A stretch of 64,000 bases of DNA from Halorubrum xinjiangense (GCF_900102375.1 NZ_FNBO01000015.1:1-64000); one strand, 5' to 3'. Counted from the stretch's first letter, positions 15,198 to 24,663 are shown. Notes: a model not told the origin generated them from the sequence alone. Numbers and translations: made by a program.

Positions 15198-17000
15198 CTA
15201 TCGGGATCGGAGTCGGCTGCGGAGCCCGGAGATCGCTCCGCTCACCCGGCCGCGCTGCCAAACCAAGGCGCCGCCGACCGCGACAACGCCGAGCAGGGCG
15301 ACGATCCCGAGCGGCGAGGAGAGCGCCCCGTTCTCGTCGTCTTCGACCACCTCGACCGGGAGACGGTAGGTGTCGGAGAGCTGTTCGTCGCCGTCGGCGT
15401 CGTCGTACCGGAAGTCGACCGCGGCCGCGTACGTCTTCGGCGTCGCGCCGCCCGCGACCTCGACCTCGAAGGTGACGGTCGTCTCCTCCCCCGGGTCGAG
15501 CGAGGTGACGAACGCCTCGTCGTCCGACGAGGAGAGCGGCGAGTCGACGAACAGCTTCGCCTGAACGTTCGAGATCGGGTCGGGCCCGGTGTTACGGACG
15601 ACCGCGTCGTACCTGACCGTCGACCCCGGCGTCACCGACGACGGGTCGGTCGCGTTCGGCTCGGCGGGCGACACCGAGAACACGTCCGCCTCGGGCGCGA
15701 CGTCGACGACGACGTCGAGCGTGTCGGAGACGATGACGTCGCCGGCCGACGACGTCGAGACGAGCGAAACGGTCCCGTCGTCGCCCTTGTTCGCGCTCAC
15801 CCCCTCGTCGGTGCCGATCCCGCGGTAGCGGACCGCCACGTTGACCGTCCGCTCGCCGGGGTTCGCGTCCGTCCGGAGACCGGCGTCGAACGTCGCGGTG
15901 GCCGTCTCGCCGACCGCGAGGTCGCCGATCGTGTCCCGCGTCGAGCGGGGGACGATGTTCGGGTCGGACTGGACCGTCTCCTGTCCCACGCCGTCGGGGG
16001 CGGGCGCTTCGTTGCTGAACACGACGACCGCGTCCTCGATGTCGCGGGGGCCGCGGTTGCGGACCTCGACGGTGAAGGAGCCGTCCTCGCCGACCCGCAG
16101 CGTGCTGTTTAGTCCCTCGGCGATGAACGCCTGCCGCGAGAGCGGCGTCACGCCCGTCCGGACCGTCCGCGCGGCGGCGTCGGCGCGCTCGGCGTCGCGG
16201 TAGTCGACCTCGAACTCCAGCGTCGACGCCCGCGCGGTGGCCTCGCCCGCGGCCGCCAGCCGGTAGGTGAACGTGCGGTTCTCGCCCGGTTCCCACGCGC
16301 CGACGTACGTTTCGGTCGTGCCCGCGTCGGTGGCGAAGGAGAGGTCCGGGTCGATCGGGTTCGCCGCCACGCTGGCCTCACGGGCGGTCTCGTTCCGGAC
16401 GTTCCGCAGCGTCACGTCGACGAGGCCGTTGTCGCCGGCTTGGACGGCGCCGTCGACGTCGACGACCGCGAACTGCGCGCGGTCCGTGATCTCCACGGAG
16501 ACGTAGACGGTCTCGGTGACGATCTCCTCGTCGCGGACGGTGGAGCCGTCGTCGACCTCGGCGCGCTCGACGTTCCGGTACTCCAGTTCGATCGGGACGC
16601 GGTAGACGCCCGGCTCGGCGTCCTCGTCGGGGACGACCGTGAACTCGATCGGTCCGGTGACGCCGCGCGCGACGTCGCCGACCGTCTGCTCGCCGGTCCG
16701 CACGTCGAAGGGAACCTCGCGGTTCGCCGCGTCGCCCGTGAGGATCCGCGCCGTCGTCTCGTGGGCGGTCACCACCTCGCTCTCGAGGTTGTCGGCCCCC
16801 TGCGCGTCGATGTCGCCGCGGTTGTTCAGGCTCACCTGGAGGGTCGACTCCTCGCCGGGGACGAACGCGGTCTCCGGCGCGAACGCCTCGATGTCCGGAT
16901 CGCCGCGCACCGTGTCGTTGGCCTGCTGCGCGACCACCGTCCCGGTCGCGAGGAGCGACGCAACGAGGAGGAGGACGGCGACCGTCCGGATTCGACTCAT
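15198..17000 (-). CDS. Exported CARDB/COG1361-type protein, partner of the RND exporter
   Basis: The 600-residue protein has a signal peptide (about 1-25, ending VVAQQ). Several immunoglobulin-like CARDB repeats follow, with recurring NRGD/NRGPRDI/NTGPDPI turns near residues 60, 335 and 470. It ends with a transmembrane helix (about 565-585) and a short basic tail. In haloarchaea this COG1361 family is commonly found beside RND exporters and is probably an accessory subunit outside the membrane. The start at 17000 lies about 75 bp after a TATA-like box shared with a divergent promoter region. Confidence 0.8.
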   Translation of the reverse strand: MSRIRTVAVLLLVASLLATGTVVAQQANDTVRGDPDIEAFAPETAFVPGEESTLQVSLNNRGDIDAQGADNLESEVVTAHETTARILTGDAANREVPFDVRTGEQTVGDVARGVTGPIEFTVVPDEDAEPGVYRVPIELEYRNVERAEVDDGSTVRDEEIVTETVYVSVEITDRAQFAVVDVDGAVQAGDNGLVDVTLRNVRNETAREASVAANPIDPDLSFATDAGTTETYVGAWEPGENRTFTYRLAAAGEATARASTLEFEVDYRDAERADAAARTVRTGVTPLSRQAFIAEGLNSTLRVGEDGSFTVEVRNRGPRDIEDAVVVFSNEAPAPDGVGQETVQSDPNIVPRSTRDTIGDLAVGETATATFDAGLRTDANPGERTVNVAVRYRGIGTDEGVSANKGDDGTVSLVSTSSAGDVIVSDTLDVVVDVAPEADVFSVSPAEPNATDPSSVTPGSTVRYDAVVRNTGPDPISNVQAKLFVDSPLSSSDDEAFVTSLDPGEETTVTFEVEVAGGATPKTYAAAVDFRYDDADGDEQLSDTYRLPVEVVEDDENGALSSPLGIVALLGVVAVGGALVWQRGRVSGAISGLRSRLRSR

Positions 17001-17072
17001 TTTGGTTGCGAACGGGTACGGGACTGCGACGTAATACCCTTCGGGAACCTACGGCAACAACGTATCTGTTTT

Positions 17073-17086
17073 CGTATAAATATAGA
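17073..17086 (-). promoter_or_regulatory. TATA-like box for the CARDB-RND operon
   Basis: An AT-rich stretch, GTATAAATATAG on the plus strand, reads as CTATATTTATAC on the minus strand and lies about 75-85 bp before the ATG at 17000. It is the only strong minus-strand TATA candidate in the 286-bp divergent gap (17,001-17,286). Confidence 0.5.
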
Positions 17087-17222
17087 TGAGCGCGACACAG
17101 CGGCTGAGACGCAGAAATTCCGATTTATATCGGTCATTCACGTCGCTGCTGGCATTCGTGACGGGGATAGACCGACAGAGTTCGGAGCGAGCTCATGAAA
17201 CGAACGGGCGTTTTGCGTGCGG

Positions 17223-17233
17223 GCATTTATATA
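17223..17233 (+). promoter_or_regulatory. TATA-like box for the trmB-type gene
   Basis: GCATTTATATA lies about 55-60 bp before the ATG at 17287, giving a predicted transcript start near 17,255 and a leader of about 30 nt. Confidence 0.5.
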
Positions 17234-17286
17234 GTTCAGCGGCGCAGAACGCCGACGCTTTGTGAGGGGCACGCGTACGAGCGCAC

Positions 17287-18093
17287 ATGGAGTCGCTCCG
17301 CGACCTCGGGCTGTCGAGCTACGAAGACCGGGCGTACCGCGCGCTGCTCGCCCTCGGCACCGGGACCGCCGCGGCCGTCGCCGAGGAGAGCGGCGTGCCG
17401 AAGGGGCGCATCTACGACGCGCTCGGCGGCTTGGAGTCGCGCGGGCTGGTCCGGGTTCAGACCGACCGCGAGCCGAAGCGGTACGCGCCCGTCGAGCCCG
17501 CGGTCGCCGTCGACCGGCTCGTCGAGGCGAAGCGCCGCGAGCTCACCCGGCGGATCGAGACGTACGAGTCCGGCAAGTCGGAGCTGATTGACCGACTGGC
17601 CGACGCGGAGGCGACCGACGACGAGTTCTGGACCGCCGCGGTCGGCGCCGACGACTCGCTCGACCTGCTGTTCGAGCGGATCGACGCGGCCGAGGCGTCG
17701 ATCGTCGTCGTCGCCACCGACGTCTCCGCGCAGTTCGACGTCGACCGCGAGGGGCCGGAGCTGCTCGACCGCCTCCTCGCCGCGATCCGGAGCGGCGTCG
17801 ACGTCTCCGTGCTGATCTCGCCGGGCGTGTTCGACGACGCCCGCGCCGCGGTCGACGAGGACCGCGCGACGCTGACGATCGCGCAGGGGCCCTTCGAGCT
17901 GCGGATCACGGAGGACGCGTACGGGAACTTCTACCTCATCGACGGCGAGGAGGTGTGCCTGGAGGTCGCCGACCCGCTCGCGCCCGACCGGCTGTTCGGC
18001 ATGCTCGACCTGCGCGACCGCGGGTTTGCGACGCGCGTCCGCGACGGGTTCGAGGCCGCGTGGGCCGAGGGGACCGTCGTCGACGAGGTGTGA
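17287..18093 (+). CDS. TrmB-family transcriptional regulator
   Basis: The 268-residue protein has an N-terminal winged helix (about 5-75: LGLSSYEDRAYRALLALG, then GRIYDALGGLESRGLVRV) typical of TrmB. A helical linker and a C-terminal effector domain with a PLD-like fold follow (about 115-260). TrmB proteins sense sugars or other metabolites and act near the TATA box. Its divergent placement from the CARDB-RND operon suggests it controls that exporter; the ligand is unknown. Three direct 18-bp repeats run across its stop codon. Confidence 0.85.
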   Translation: MESLRDLGLSSYEDRAYRALLALGTGTAAAVAEESGVPKGRIYDALGGLESRGLVRVQTDREPKRYAPVEPAVAVDRLVEAKRRELTRRIETYESGKSELIDRLADAEATDDEFWTAAVGADDSLDLLFERIDAAEASIVVVATDVSAQFDVDREGPELLDRLLAAIRSGVDVSVLISPGVFDDARAAVDEDRATLTIAQGPFELRITEDAYGNFYLIDGEEVCLEVADPLAPDRLFGMLDLRDRGFATRVRDGFEAAWAEGTVVDEV

Positions 18094-18139
18094 CCGCTCG
18101 CGAAGGTGTGACCGCTCGCGAAGGTGTGACCGCTCGCGA
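18086..18139 (+). repeat. Three exact 18-bp tandem repeats across the trmB-type stop codon
   Basis: AGGTGTGACCGCTCGCGA is repeated at 18086, 18104 and 18122. The first copy contains the gene's TGA (18091-18093), so each unit brings an in-frame stop. It looks like a recent slippage duplication; a 3' regulatory role is possible but unsupported. Confidence 0.85.
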
Positions 18140-18291
18140 GAGCGATCTCTCAGGCGGCGTGATCCGGTCGGAGGCCTCGACGGCCGCGCAGGAGCCGGAT
18201 CTGTCGGTCAGCTCGGCACCTAGTTATCAAATTTGAGTCTTTCGGCGCGCAGCTTTATCAGCCCGCGTTCGTACGTCCGGTAGAACTGACA

Positions 18292-20043
18292 GTGACCCTC
18301 CGTCCATCCGACAGGTCGACGCCGGGCCGCGGCGCCGACGAGGGCGACGCTCCGGCGGCGGACGCCCCCGACACCGACGACCGGGCCGCGGCCGACGCGC
18401 CGACCGGCGACGCGGAGCGGTCGGCTCACCTCGCGGGGCGCGCGGGGGGCGCTTCGGCGTCGGGTGCGCCCGCACCTGCCGACCGGGGACCGAGCGAGTA
18501 CGACGCGGCGCCCGCGGGCGGACGGGCGGTCGAGGCGGACCGGTTCCTCCTCGCCGTCGCCGTGGACGGCGAGGTGCTGTTCGCCGGGCCGTCGGTGCCG
18601 GACGTCGTGGGGGTCGAGCGCGGGGCGCTCGTCGGGAGCGACCTCTTGGAGCGCGTCCACCCGAGCGACCGCGAGCCGGTGGCCGACGCGCTGTCGGCGG
18701 TCGCGACGACCCGGACGGTCACCCACCGGATCCGCCGCGCGAGCGGGGGGTACGCGTGGGTCGAGTCCGTCGTCGACGAGGAGCTCGCCCCGCAGTTCGG
18801 CGGCCGGATCGTCACGGTGCGCCGCGTCGACGTCGACCGCACCTTCCCGGAGCGCTACCGCGCCTTCTTGGAGTACGGCAGCGACCTCGTCACCGTCGTC
18901 GACGACGACGGCCTCGTCGTCTACGAGAGCCCCTCCGTCGAGGAGGTGCTCGGCTACGAGCAGGGGTCGACCGTCGGGCGTTCGCCGCTCGGTTACGTCC
19001 ACCCGGACGACCGCGAGCGTATGACGGAGCGGTTCTACCGCGCGCTCACCGAGCCCGACGCGGCGCCCACGCTGGAGTACCGCTACCGCACCGCCGACGG
19101 CGACTGGGTCTGGCTGGAGTCGCGCACCCGGTCGCTGCCGGCCGACAGCCCCGACGGCGAGCTGCTCGTCAACTCCCGCGACGTCACCGCTCGGAAGGCG
19201 CGCGAGCGCCGGCTCACCGACCGCAACGAGCGGCTCGACCGCTTCGCGAGCATCGTCTCGCACGACCTCCGGAACCCGCTGTCCGTGATCCGCGGCTCCA
19301 TCGAGATGGCGCGGCTGCGCGAGGAGACGGAGCCCCTCGAACGCGGCGAGCGCGCCGTCGACCGGATCGACCAGCTCGTCTCGGAGCTGCTCACCCTCGC
19401 GCGACAGGGGACAGGGATGGACGAGCCGACGGAGTTCGCGCTCGCGAGCGTCGCCCGCGACGCCTGGGAGACCGCCGCACAGGACGACGACGATGCGGAG
19501 CTGGTCGTCGCCCACGACGCGCGGGTGTACGGCGACCGCGGGCGGACGCGACAGGCCTTCGAGAACCTGTTCCGCAACGCGACGGAACACGCGAAGCCGG
19601 ACGCCTCCGAGTCGGAAACGGTTGGCTCCGACACCGAACCGACCGACACCGAACCGACCGACACCGAACCGACCGACACCGAACCGACCGACACCGAGCC
19701 GACCGACGCCGAACCGGCCGACGACGACCTCACCGTCCTCGTCACCGCCACCGACGGCGGGTTCCTCGTCGCCGACGACGGGAGGGGAATCGACCCCGAC
19801 CACCGGGAGTCGGTGTTCGACTCCGGGTACACCACGCGGGCGGACGGGACGGGGTACGGGCTCGACATCGTCCGCGAAGTCGTCGAGTCGCACGGGTGGA
19901 CCGTCGAACTCCGCTGCGAGGGCGACGGCCCCGTCGGCCTCCCCGACGGGCGGCGGCTCCGGCTCCCGGAGGGGGCGTGCTTCGAGGTGTGCGCCCCCGA
20001 CCCGGCCGACGCCGACCCGGACGAGCCCTGGATCGACGCGTGA
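18292..20043 (+). CDS. PAS-domain sensor histidine kinase
   Basis: GTG 18292 gives 583 residues, with a TATA-like CTTTATC about 40 bp upstream. Order: acidic disordered N-terminus (1-80); a divergent PAS-like domain (about 82-180); a PAS/PAC domain (about 188-302); HisKA with H324 in SHDLRNPLSVIRG; and HATPase with N box near 425-429 (FENLFRNATEHA), G1 at 495-500 (DDGRGI) and G2 TGYGLDIV. No membrane helix is seen, so it is a cytoplasmic sensor. An Asp/Thr/Glu/Pro repeat (about 447-476) is inserted between the N and G1 boxes. No response regulator is adjacent, and the signal is unknown. Confidence 0.88.
   Translation: MTLRPSDRSTPGRGADEGDAPAADAPDTDDRAAADAPTGDAERSAHLAGRAGGASASGAPAPADRGPSEYDAAPAGGRAVEADRFLLAVAVDGEVLFAGPSVPDVVGVERGALVGSDLLERVHPSDREPVADALSAVATTRTVTHRIRRASGGYAWVESVVDEELAPQFGGRIVTVRRVDVDRTFPERYRAFLEYGSDLVTVVDDDGLVVYESPSVEEVLGYEQGSTVGRSPLGYVHPDDRERMTERFYRALTEPDAAPTLEYRYRTADGDWVWLESRTRSLPADSPDGELLVNSRDVTARKARERRLTDRNERLDRFASIVSHDLRNPLSVIRGSIEMARLREETEPLERGERAVDRIDQLVSELLTLARQGTGMDEPTEFALASVARDAWETAAQDDDDAELVVAHDARVYGDRGRTRQAFENLFRNATEHAKPDASESETVGSDTEPTDTEPTDTEPTDTEPTDTEPTDAEPADDDLTVLVTATDGGFLVADDGRGIDPDHRESVFDSGYTTRADGTGYGLDIVREVVESHGWTVELRCEGDGPVGLPDGRRLRLPEGACFEVCAPDPADADPDEPWIDA
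19630..19719 (+). repeat. 15-bp coding tandem repeat (TDTEP) in the histidine kinase
   Basis: The unit GACACCGAACCGACC occurs four times exactly and twice with one or two changes, encoding DTEPT/DAEPA pentapeptides. It lies in a surface loop of the ATPase domain, between the N and G1 boxes. The length probably varies between strains by slippage, which is inferred. Confidence 0.9.
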
Positions 20044-20101
20044 GGGGGGGGCCCCACCGTCGACCCGGCGCGTTTATTCCCCGCGACCGCCAACCCGACC
20101 C

Positions 20102-20593
20102 GTGAGCGTCCCCGACGTCGCGGTCCGGCGGGTCGAGCGCGCCGACCTCCTCGCAGTGGTCCGGATCGAGCGCGCCTGCTTCTCGGACCCGTGGCCCTAC
20201 GACGCTTTCGAGCGGCTGGTCGACGAGCCGGCGTTCCTCGTCGCGGAGCGGGCGGGCGCGGCCGTCGGGTTCGTTGTCGCCGACCGGACGCCGAACCACG
20301 GCCGCGACATCGGCCATATCAAGGACCTGGCGGTCCATCCCGACGCCCGCGGCGAGGGGATCGGTCGGACCCTCCTCCGGTCGGCGCTGGCCCGGCTCCG
20401 CGCGACCGGCGTGGCCGTCGCCCGGCTGGAGGTGCGCGAGGGGAACGACCCCGCGCGGTCGCTGTACGCCGACGAGGGGTTCGAGCCGGTCCGGCGGGTC
20501 GGCGGCTACTACCCCGACGGCGAGGACGCGCTCGTGCTCGTCGTCGACCTCGCGGCGTGGGCCGAGGGGGAGGCGTCGGACGGCGATCGGTGA
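20102..20593 (+). CDS. rimI: RimI-like GNAT N-acetyltransferase
   Basis: The GTG start at 20102 gives 163 residues and leaves about 58 bp after the kinase stop. The GNAT core is clear: RIERACFSDPWPYDAFERLV near the N-terminus, the acetyl-CoA loop VHPDARGEGIGRTLL (about 77-91) and NDPARSLYADEGFEPVRRVG. These are the RimI/Ard1-type features for N-terminal alpha-acetylation of proteins. Archaeal homologues have broad substrate range, so ribosomal S18 specificity is not implied. Confidence 0.85.
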   Translation: MSVPDVAVRRVERADLLAVVRIERACFSDPWPYDAFERLVDEPAFLVAERAGAAVGFVVADRTPNHGRDIGHIKDLAVHPDARGEGIGRTLLRSALARLRATGVAVARLEVREGNDPARSLYADEGFEPVRRVGGYYPDGEDALVLVVDLAAWAEGEASDGDR

Positions 20594-20715
20594 CGACGAC
20601 GACGGCGATGACGGCGAGAGCGACGCCGCAGGGGCGAGCTAACGTCCCGCACGCCTATCGGCTCGCCGCGCGGGGTTTGCCAAGGCTTAGTGTGCGCGAG
20701 GGCGACTCAAAGGGT

Positions 20716-22515
20716 ATGAGTTCGGTTCCCGAGCGGTCCGAGATCGACACCGAGTACAAGTGGGACCTCGACGGCATCTACGCCGACGACGAGGCGTGGG
20801 AGTCGGCCTACGAGACCGTTTCCGACCGTATCGACGAGCTGACCGCCTACGAGGGGCGCGCGGTCGAGGACGCCGCCACCCTGCTCGAACTGCTCGAACT
20901 CCGCGAGGAGATCTTCCGCGAGCTCCAGCAGGTCATGACCTACGCCCGCCTGCGGAGCGCCGAGGACACGCGGAACCAGGAGTACCAGGCGATGTCCGCG
21001 AGGGCGTCGTCGCTCGGCTCCGAGGCGTCGAGCGCGGTCTCGTACCTCGAACCGGAGATCCAGTCGCTGACGGAGTCGGACGTTTCGGCCTTCCTCGACG
21101 ACGAGCCCGCGCTCGAAGCGTACGAGCACTACCTCGACGACGTCTTGCGAAAGAAACCGCACACCCGGTCGAGCGAGGTCGAGGAGGTGCTGGCGGACCT
21201 CTCCGAGGTCACCGACGCGCCGAGCGAGATCTACTCGATGCTGACGAACGCCGACATGACCTACGGCGTCGTCGAGGACCCCGACGGCGAGGAGGTGGAG
21301 ATCACGCAGGCGAACTTCACGAAGCTCCAGACGAACCCGGACCGCGAGTTCCGCGAGCGCGTCCACGAGACGTTCTATGACGAGTGGGCGGACGTGCGCA
21401 ACACGGTCGGCACCTCCCTCGAGAAGGCCGTCCGCGAGCACGTCACGAGCGCCGAGATCCGCGACTACGACTCCGCGCGCGCCGCCGCGCTCGACGGCTC
21501 GAACGTCCCCGTCGAGGTGTACGACACGCTCGTCGACACGGTCGACGACAACCTCGACGTGCTCCACCGCCACGCCGAGCTGAAGGAGGCGGCGCTCGGC
21601 GTCGACCGGCTTCAGAGCCACGACCTCTACATGTCGCTGACGGGCGACCAGGGCCCCGACGTGGAGTACGAGCAGGCCCGCGAGTGGGTGATCGAGGCGG
21701 TCGCGCCGCTGGGCGACGCCTATCAGGAGCGGCTGGCCGAGGGGCTCGACTCGCGGTGGGTCGACGTCTACGAGAACCGCGGGAAGCGCTCCGGCGCGTT
21801 CTCCTCGGGCACGTACGACACCCAGCCGTACATCATGATGAACTACCAGGACGACATCGCCTCGATGTACACGCTGGCCCACGAGCTCGGCCACTCGATG
21901 CACTCCGAGCTGGCCGGCGACGCGCAGCCGTGGCACGACGCGAGCTACGAGATCTTCGTCGCGGAGATCGCCTCCACCGTCAACGAGACCCTCCTCACCC
22001 ACCACCTGCTCGACACCGTCGAGGACGACGAGCTCCGGACGCACGTGCTCGACGAGTACCTCGAGCGCTTCCGCTCTACCCTCTTCCGGCAGACGATGTT
22101 CGCGACGTTCGAACAAGAGATCCACGAGCGCGTGGAGGCCGGCGACGCGCTCACGCCCGACGCGTTCGACGAGATGTACGGCGACCTGAAGGGCGACTAC
22201 TACGCGCCCGCCGAGCTGACGGGCGGCATCGAGCGCGAGTGGCAGCGCATTCCTCATTTTTACTACGACTTCTACGTCTACCAGTACGCGACCGGCATCT
22301 CCGCCGCGGCCGCCATCGTCGAGCGCGTCTTAGAGGAGGGCGAGTCCGCCGCGGCCGACTACCGCGAGATGCTGAAGGCGGGCGGCTCCGAGTACCCACT
22401 CGACGTCGTCGAACTCGCCGGCATCGACATGGCCTCGCCCGACCCGATCGAGTCCGCCGTCGGCGTCTACGACGAGTACCTCGACGAGATCGCGACGCTG
22501 CTCGATCTGGAGTAG
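20716..22515 (+). CDS. pepF: Oligoendopeptidase F (M3 metallopeptidase)
   Basis: ATG 20716 follows a TATA-like region and gives 599 residues, the normal PepF length. The N-terminal helical lobe (about 1-200, beginning SEIDTEYKWDLDGIYADDEA) and the catalytic lobe are intact. The zinc site is HELGH at residues 389-393, with the downstream glutamate in YEIFVAEIASTVNE. The enzyme cleaves short peptides in the cytoplasm, supporting peptide turnover. A longer upstream frame overlaps rimI and is not used. Structured repeat copy 1 follows 30 bp after the stop. Confidence 0.93.
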   Translation: MSSVPERSEIDTEYKWDLDGIYADDEAWESAYETVSDRIDELTAYEGRAVEDAATLLELLELREEIFRELQQVMTYARLRSAEDTRNQEYQAMSARASSLGSEASSAVSYLEPEIQSLTESDVSAFLDDEPALEAYEHYLDDVLRKKPHTRSSEVEEVLADLSEVTDAPSEIYSMLTNADMTYGVVEDPDGEEVEITQANFTKLQTNPDREFRERVHETFYDEWADVRNTVGTSLEKAVREHVTSAEIRDYDSARAAALDGSNVPVEVYDTLVDTVDDNLDVLHRHAELKEAALGVDRLQSHDLYMSLTGDQGPDVEYEQAREWVIEAVAPLGDAYQERLAEGLDSRWVDVYENRGKRSGAFSSGTYDTQPYIMMNYQDDIASMYTLAHELGHSMHSELAGDAQPWHDASYEIFVAEIASTVNETLLTHHLLDTVEDDELRTHVLDEYLERFRSTLFRQTMFATFEQEIHERVEAGDALTPDAFDEMYGDLKGDYYAPAELTGGIEREWQRIPHFYYDFYVYQYATGISAAAAIVERVLEEGESAAADYREMLKAGGSEYPLDVVELAGIDMASPDPIESAVGVYDEYLDEIATLLDLE

Positions 22516-22544
22516 GTCGCCGGCCGCGATCTGGCGAACGTTCT

Positions 22545-22975
22545 CTTTTATAAGTGAACCTGCGGTGGCGCGTGCCTGCGAGCGGCCGCCCTCGGCGGCC
22601 GCGAGTCAGCACGCGCGAGGGAGTCGGTGGTTCGGAGCGAACCGGAGAACCACCGACGAGGCTGGGGAGGTGTGGGGTGCTGTGCGGAGCGGTGCGGGGC
22701 GGGACTCAAAGGGGCAGCCGGGAGGACGAAGGCGCGGGAAGCAAGGACCGCAAGGAGCGAGCAGCGCGAGCGACTGAGGACCGTGGTTCGAAACGGCGAA
22801 GCCGTTTCGTCATCACGAGACGCCGGAGGCGTCTCGAACGACAGCGACCGCACCGAGTCCTCCCGGCTGGGGCTTTGGCGGTGTCCGCCGCCGAGTCACA
22901 GTCACCGGAGGATAACCGAGCATCTGGGGCTTTGGCGGTCTTCACCGATGATCTGCCGTCAGCATTTAAAAGACG
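22545..22975 (+). repeat. Structured intergenic element, copy 1
   Basis: It begins with TATA box CTTTTATAAGTG (22545-22556), 6 bp before GCGGTGGCGCGTGCC. Stem 1 is CGCGTGC/GCACGCG enclosing GCGGCCGCC/GGCGGCCGC. Stem 2 is GTCGGTGGTTC/GAACCACCGAC. Then comes GAGGCTGGGGAGGTGTG, and a long stem CAAAG-GGG-CAGCCGGGAGGA with partner TCCTCCCGGCTG-GGG-CTTTG (22707-22877). It ends with two 57-bp-spaced units (CTGGGGCTTTGGCGG at 22867 and 22924) and an ATTTAAAAG box (22964-22972). The last box is placed to serve as promoter of the gene at 23039. No open frame in it looks coding. Confidence 0.85.
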
Positions 22976-23038
22976 GCGTTTTTGAGAAACTTCGGCCTAA
23001 CAGAGCCTAAGCGTCTCACCCCCGTACGTAACACTACG

Positions 23039-23452
23039 ATGGCGACGAATGACTCGCAGCCCGCCGGCGCAGGATTCCCGGAGGACCCCGAAGACCTGCT
23101 GCCCGAGGACAGCGTCCTCAGCCTCGACGAGTACCTAGCGATGCACGCAGCGGTCGGACACCGCACCAGGTACGAAATCCTCTACCGGCTCGTCCACAGC
23201 GACGACATGAGCCCCAAAGAACTGGAGGACGCGATTGAGGTCGACGACAGCACCCTCCACTACCACCTCAACAAACTCGTCGACGTCGGCCTCGTCGAAA
23301 AACGCCAACGCACCGAGCGAGGAGCGGACGGCCTCTACACGTACTACCGAGCGACGGTGTTCGGCGAGGTGACGCTCACGAGCGGCGTCGACGAACTGAT
23401 CCGCGGCGAAGTGGCGTTCGAAGCGATGTACGACAGTTCGATCGACGAGTAA
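23039..23452 (+). CDS. ArsR-type winged-helix regulator
   Basis: ATG 23039 gives 137 residues. A disordered acidic N-terminus precedes a winged helix (about 35-105): AVGHRTRYEILYRLVHSDDM, SPKELEDAIEVDDSTLHYHL, then VGLVEKRQRT. This is the HTH_20/ArsR fold of many haloarchaeal one-component regulators. No metal-binding cysteines are present, so it is not a metal sensor. The target is unknown. The ATTTAAAAG box at the end of structured element copy 1 lies about 70 bp upstream and probably drives it. Confidence 0.8.
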   Translation: MATNDSQPAGAGFPEDPEDLLPEDSVLSLDEYLAMHAAVGHRTRYEILYRLVHSDDMSPKELEDAIEVDDSTLHYHLNKLVDVGLVEKRQRTERGADGLYTYYRATVFGEVTLTSGVDELIRGEVAFEAMYDSSIDE

Positions 23453-23523
23453 CTTCCCGAGACGCCCGAACGGGACTCGTCGTCCCGGCACCGATTTACC
23501 GCTCCCCCGCAACACACCGGACA

Positions 23524-24663
23524 ATGGACGAACGCGTACGCGAGCACGCCGCAGTGCTCGTCGACTGGAGCGCACGGGTCGAGGCCGGCGACGACGTCGT
23601 CGTCAGCGTCGCGGAGGACGCCCACGAGCTGGGCGTCGCGGTCGCCGAGGCGCTCGGCGAGCGCGGGGCGAACGTCACGACGCTGTACGGGTCGAGCGAA
23701 CTCTCCCGCGGCTATTTAAAAGGCGTCGAGGCTGGAACGGACGGCGACGTCGACACGGACGACTTCGATTCCGACCCTGCGGTCGACCGCGCGATCTTCG
23801 AGGCCGCCGACGCCTACCTCCGGATCGGGGGCGGGCGCAACACCACCGCGACCGCCGACGTCGACCGCCCGACGCGGCAGGCGTACGCGAAGGCCCGGCA
23901 GAGCGTCCGCGAGGCGCGGATGGACACCGACTGGGTGTCGACGGTCCACCCGACCCGGAGCCTCGCCCAGCAGGCGGGGATGGCCTACGAGGAGTACCGG
24001 AACTTCGTCTACGATGCGGTCCTCCGCGACTGGGAGTCGCTCGCCGACGAGATGGCGAAGATGAAGGACGTCCTCGACGGCGGCAACAACGTCCGGATCG
24101 TCACCGAGCGCGACGGCGCGCCAGACACCGACGTTCAGATGTCGATCGCGGGCCGCACCGCGGTGAACTCCGCCGCCTCCGTTGCGTACGACTCGCATAA
24201 CCTCCCGAGCGGCGAGGTGTTCACCGCCCCCTACGACACCGAGGGCGAGGTCTTCTTCGACGTGCCGATGACCATCGACGCGACGCGCGTCCGGAACGTT
24301 CACCTCTCGTTCGAGGGCGGCGAAGTCGTCGACTTCGCGGCCGAGTCCGGCGAGGAGGCGCTCGCGGACATCCTCGACACCGACGACGGCGCGCGGCGGC
24401 TGGGCGAGCTCGGCATCGGGATGAACCGCGGCATCGACCGCTTCACGGACTCCATCCTCTTCGACGAGAAGATGGGCGACACCGTCCACCTCGCGGTCGG
24501 CCGCGCCTACGACGCCTGCCTCCCCGAAGGGGAGTCCGGCAACGACAGCGCGGTCCACGTCGACATGATCACGGACGTGAGCGCCGACTCGCGGCTGGAG
24601 GTCGACGGCGAGGTCGTCCAGCGGAACGGGACGTTCCGGTGGGAAGAGGGGTTCGAGGCGTAG
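23524..24663 (+). CDS. M29-family aminopeptidase
   Basis: The 379-residue protein matches the thermophilic aminopeptidase (AmpS/PepS, M29) family in length and layout: an N-terminal VLVDWSARVEAGDDVVVSVA domain, then the metal-binding domain with NLPSGEVFTAPYDTEGEVFF, LGELGIGMNRGIDRF and AVGRAYDACLPEGESGNDSA. The family uses two divalent metal ions bound by Glu, His and Asp to remove N-terminal residues from peptides. With pepF nearby it suggests peptide recycling, though the two are not one operon. Confidence 0.85.
   Translation: MDERVREHAAVLVDWSARVEAGDDVVVSVAEDAHELGVAVAEALGERGANVTTLYGSSELSRGYLKGVEAGTDGDVDTDDFDSDPAVDRAIFEAADAYLRIGGGRNTTATADVDRPTRQAYAKARQSVREARMDTDWVSTVHPTRSLAQQAGMAYEEYRNFVYDAVLRDWESLADEMAKMKDVLDGGNNVRIVTERDGAPDTDVQMSIAGRTAVNSAASVAYDSHNLPSGEVFTAPYDTEGEVFFDVPMTIDATRVRNVHLSFEGGEVVDFAAESGEEALADILDTDDGARRLGELGIGMNRGIDRFTDSILFDEKMGDTVHLAVGRAYDACLPEGESGNDSAVHVDMITDVSADSRLEVDGEVVQRNGTFRWEEGFEA

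Noticed and set aside
19630-19719. The 15-bp repeat as a CRISPR or recombination site
   Set aside because: It is in frame, encodes TDTEP units and has no spacers.
22554-23010. Several open frames inside structured element copy 1 (and similar ones in copies 2-4)
   Set aside because: They are arginine-rich in all frames, differ between copies, and break where the stems vary. The conserved signal is base pairing, not protein.
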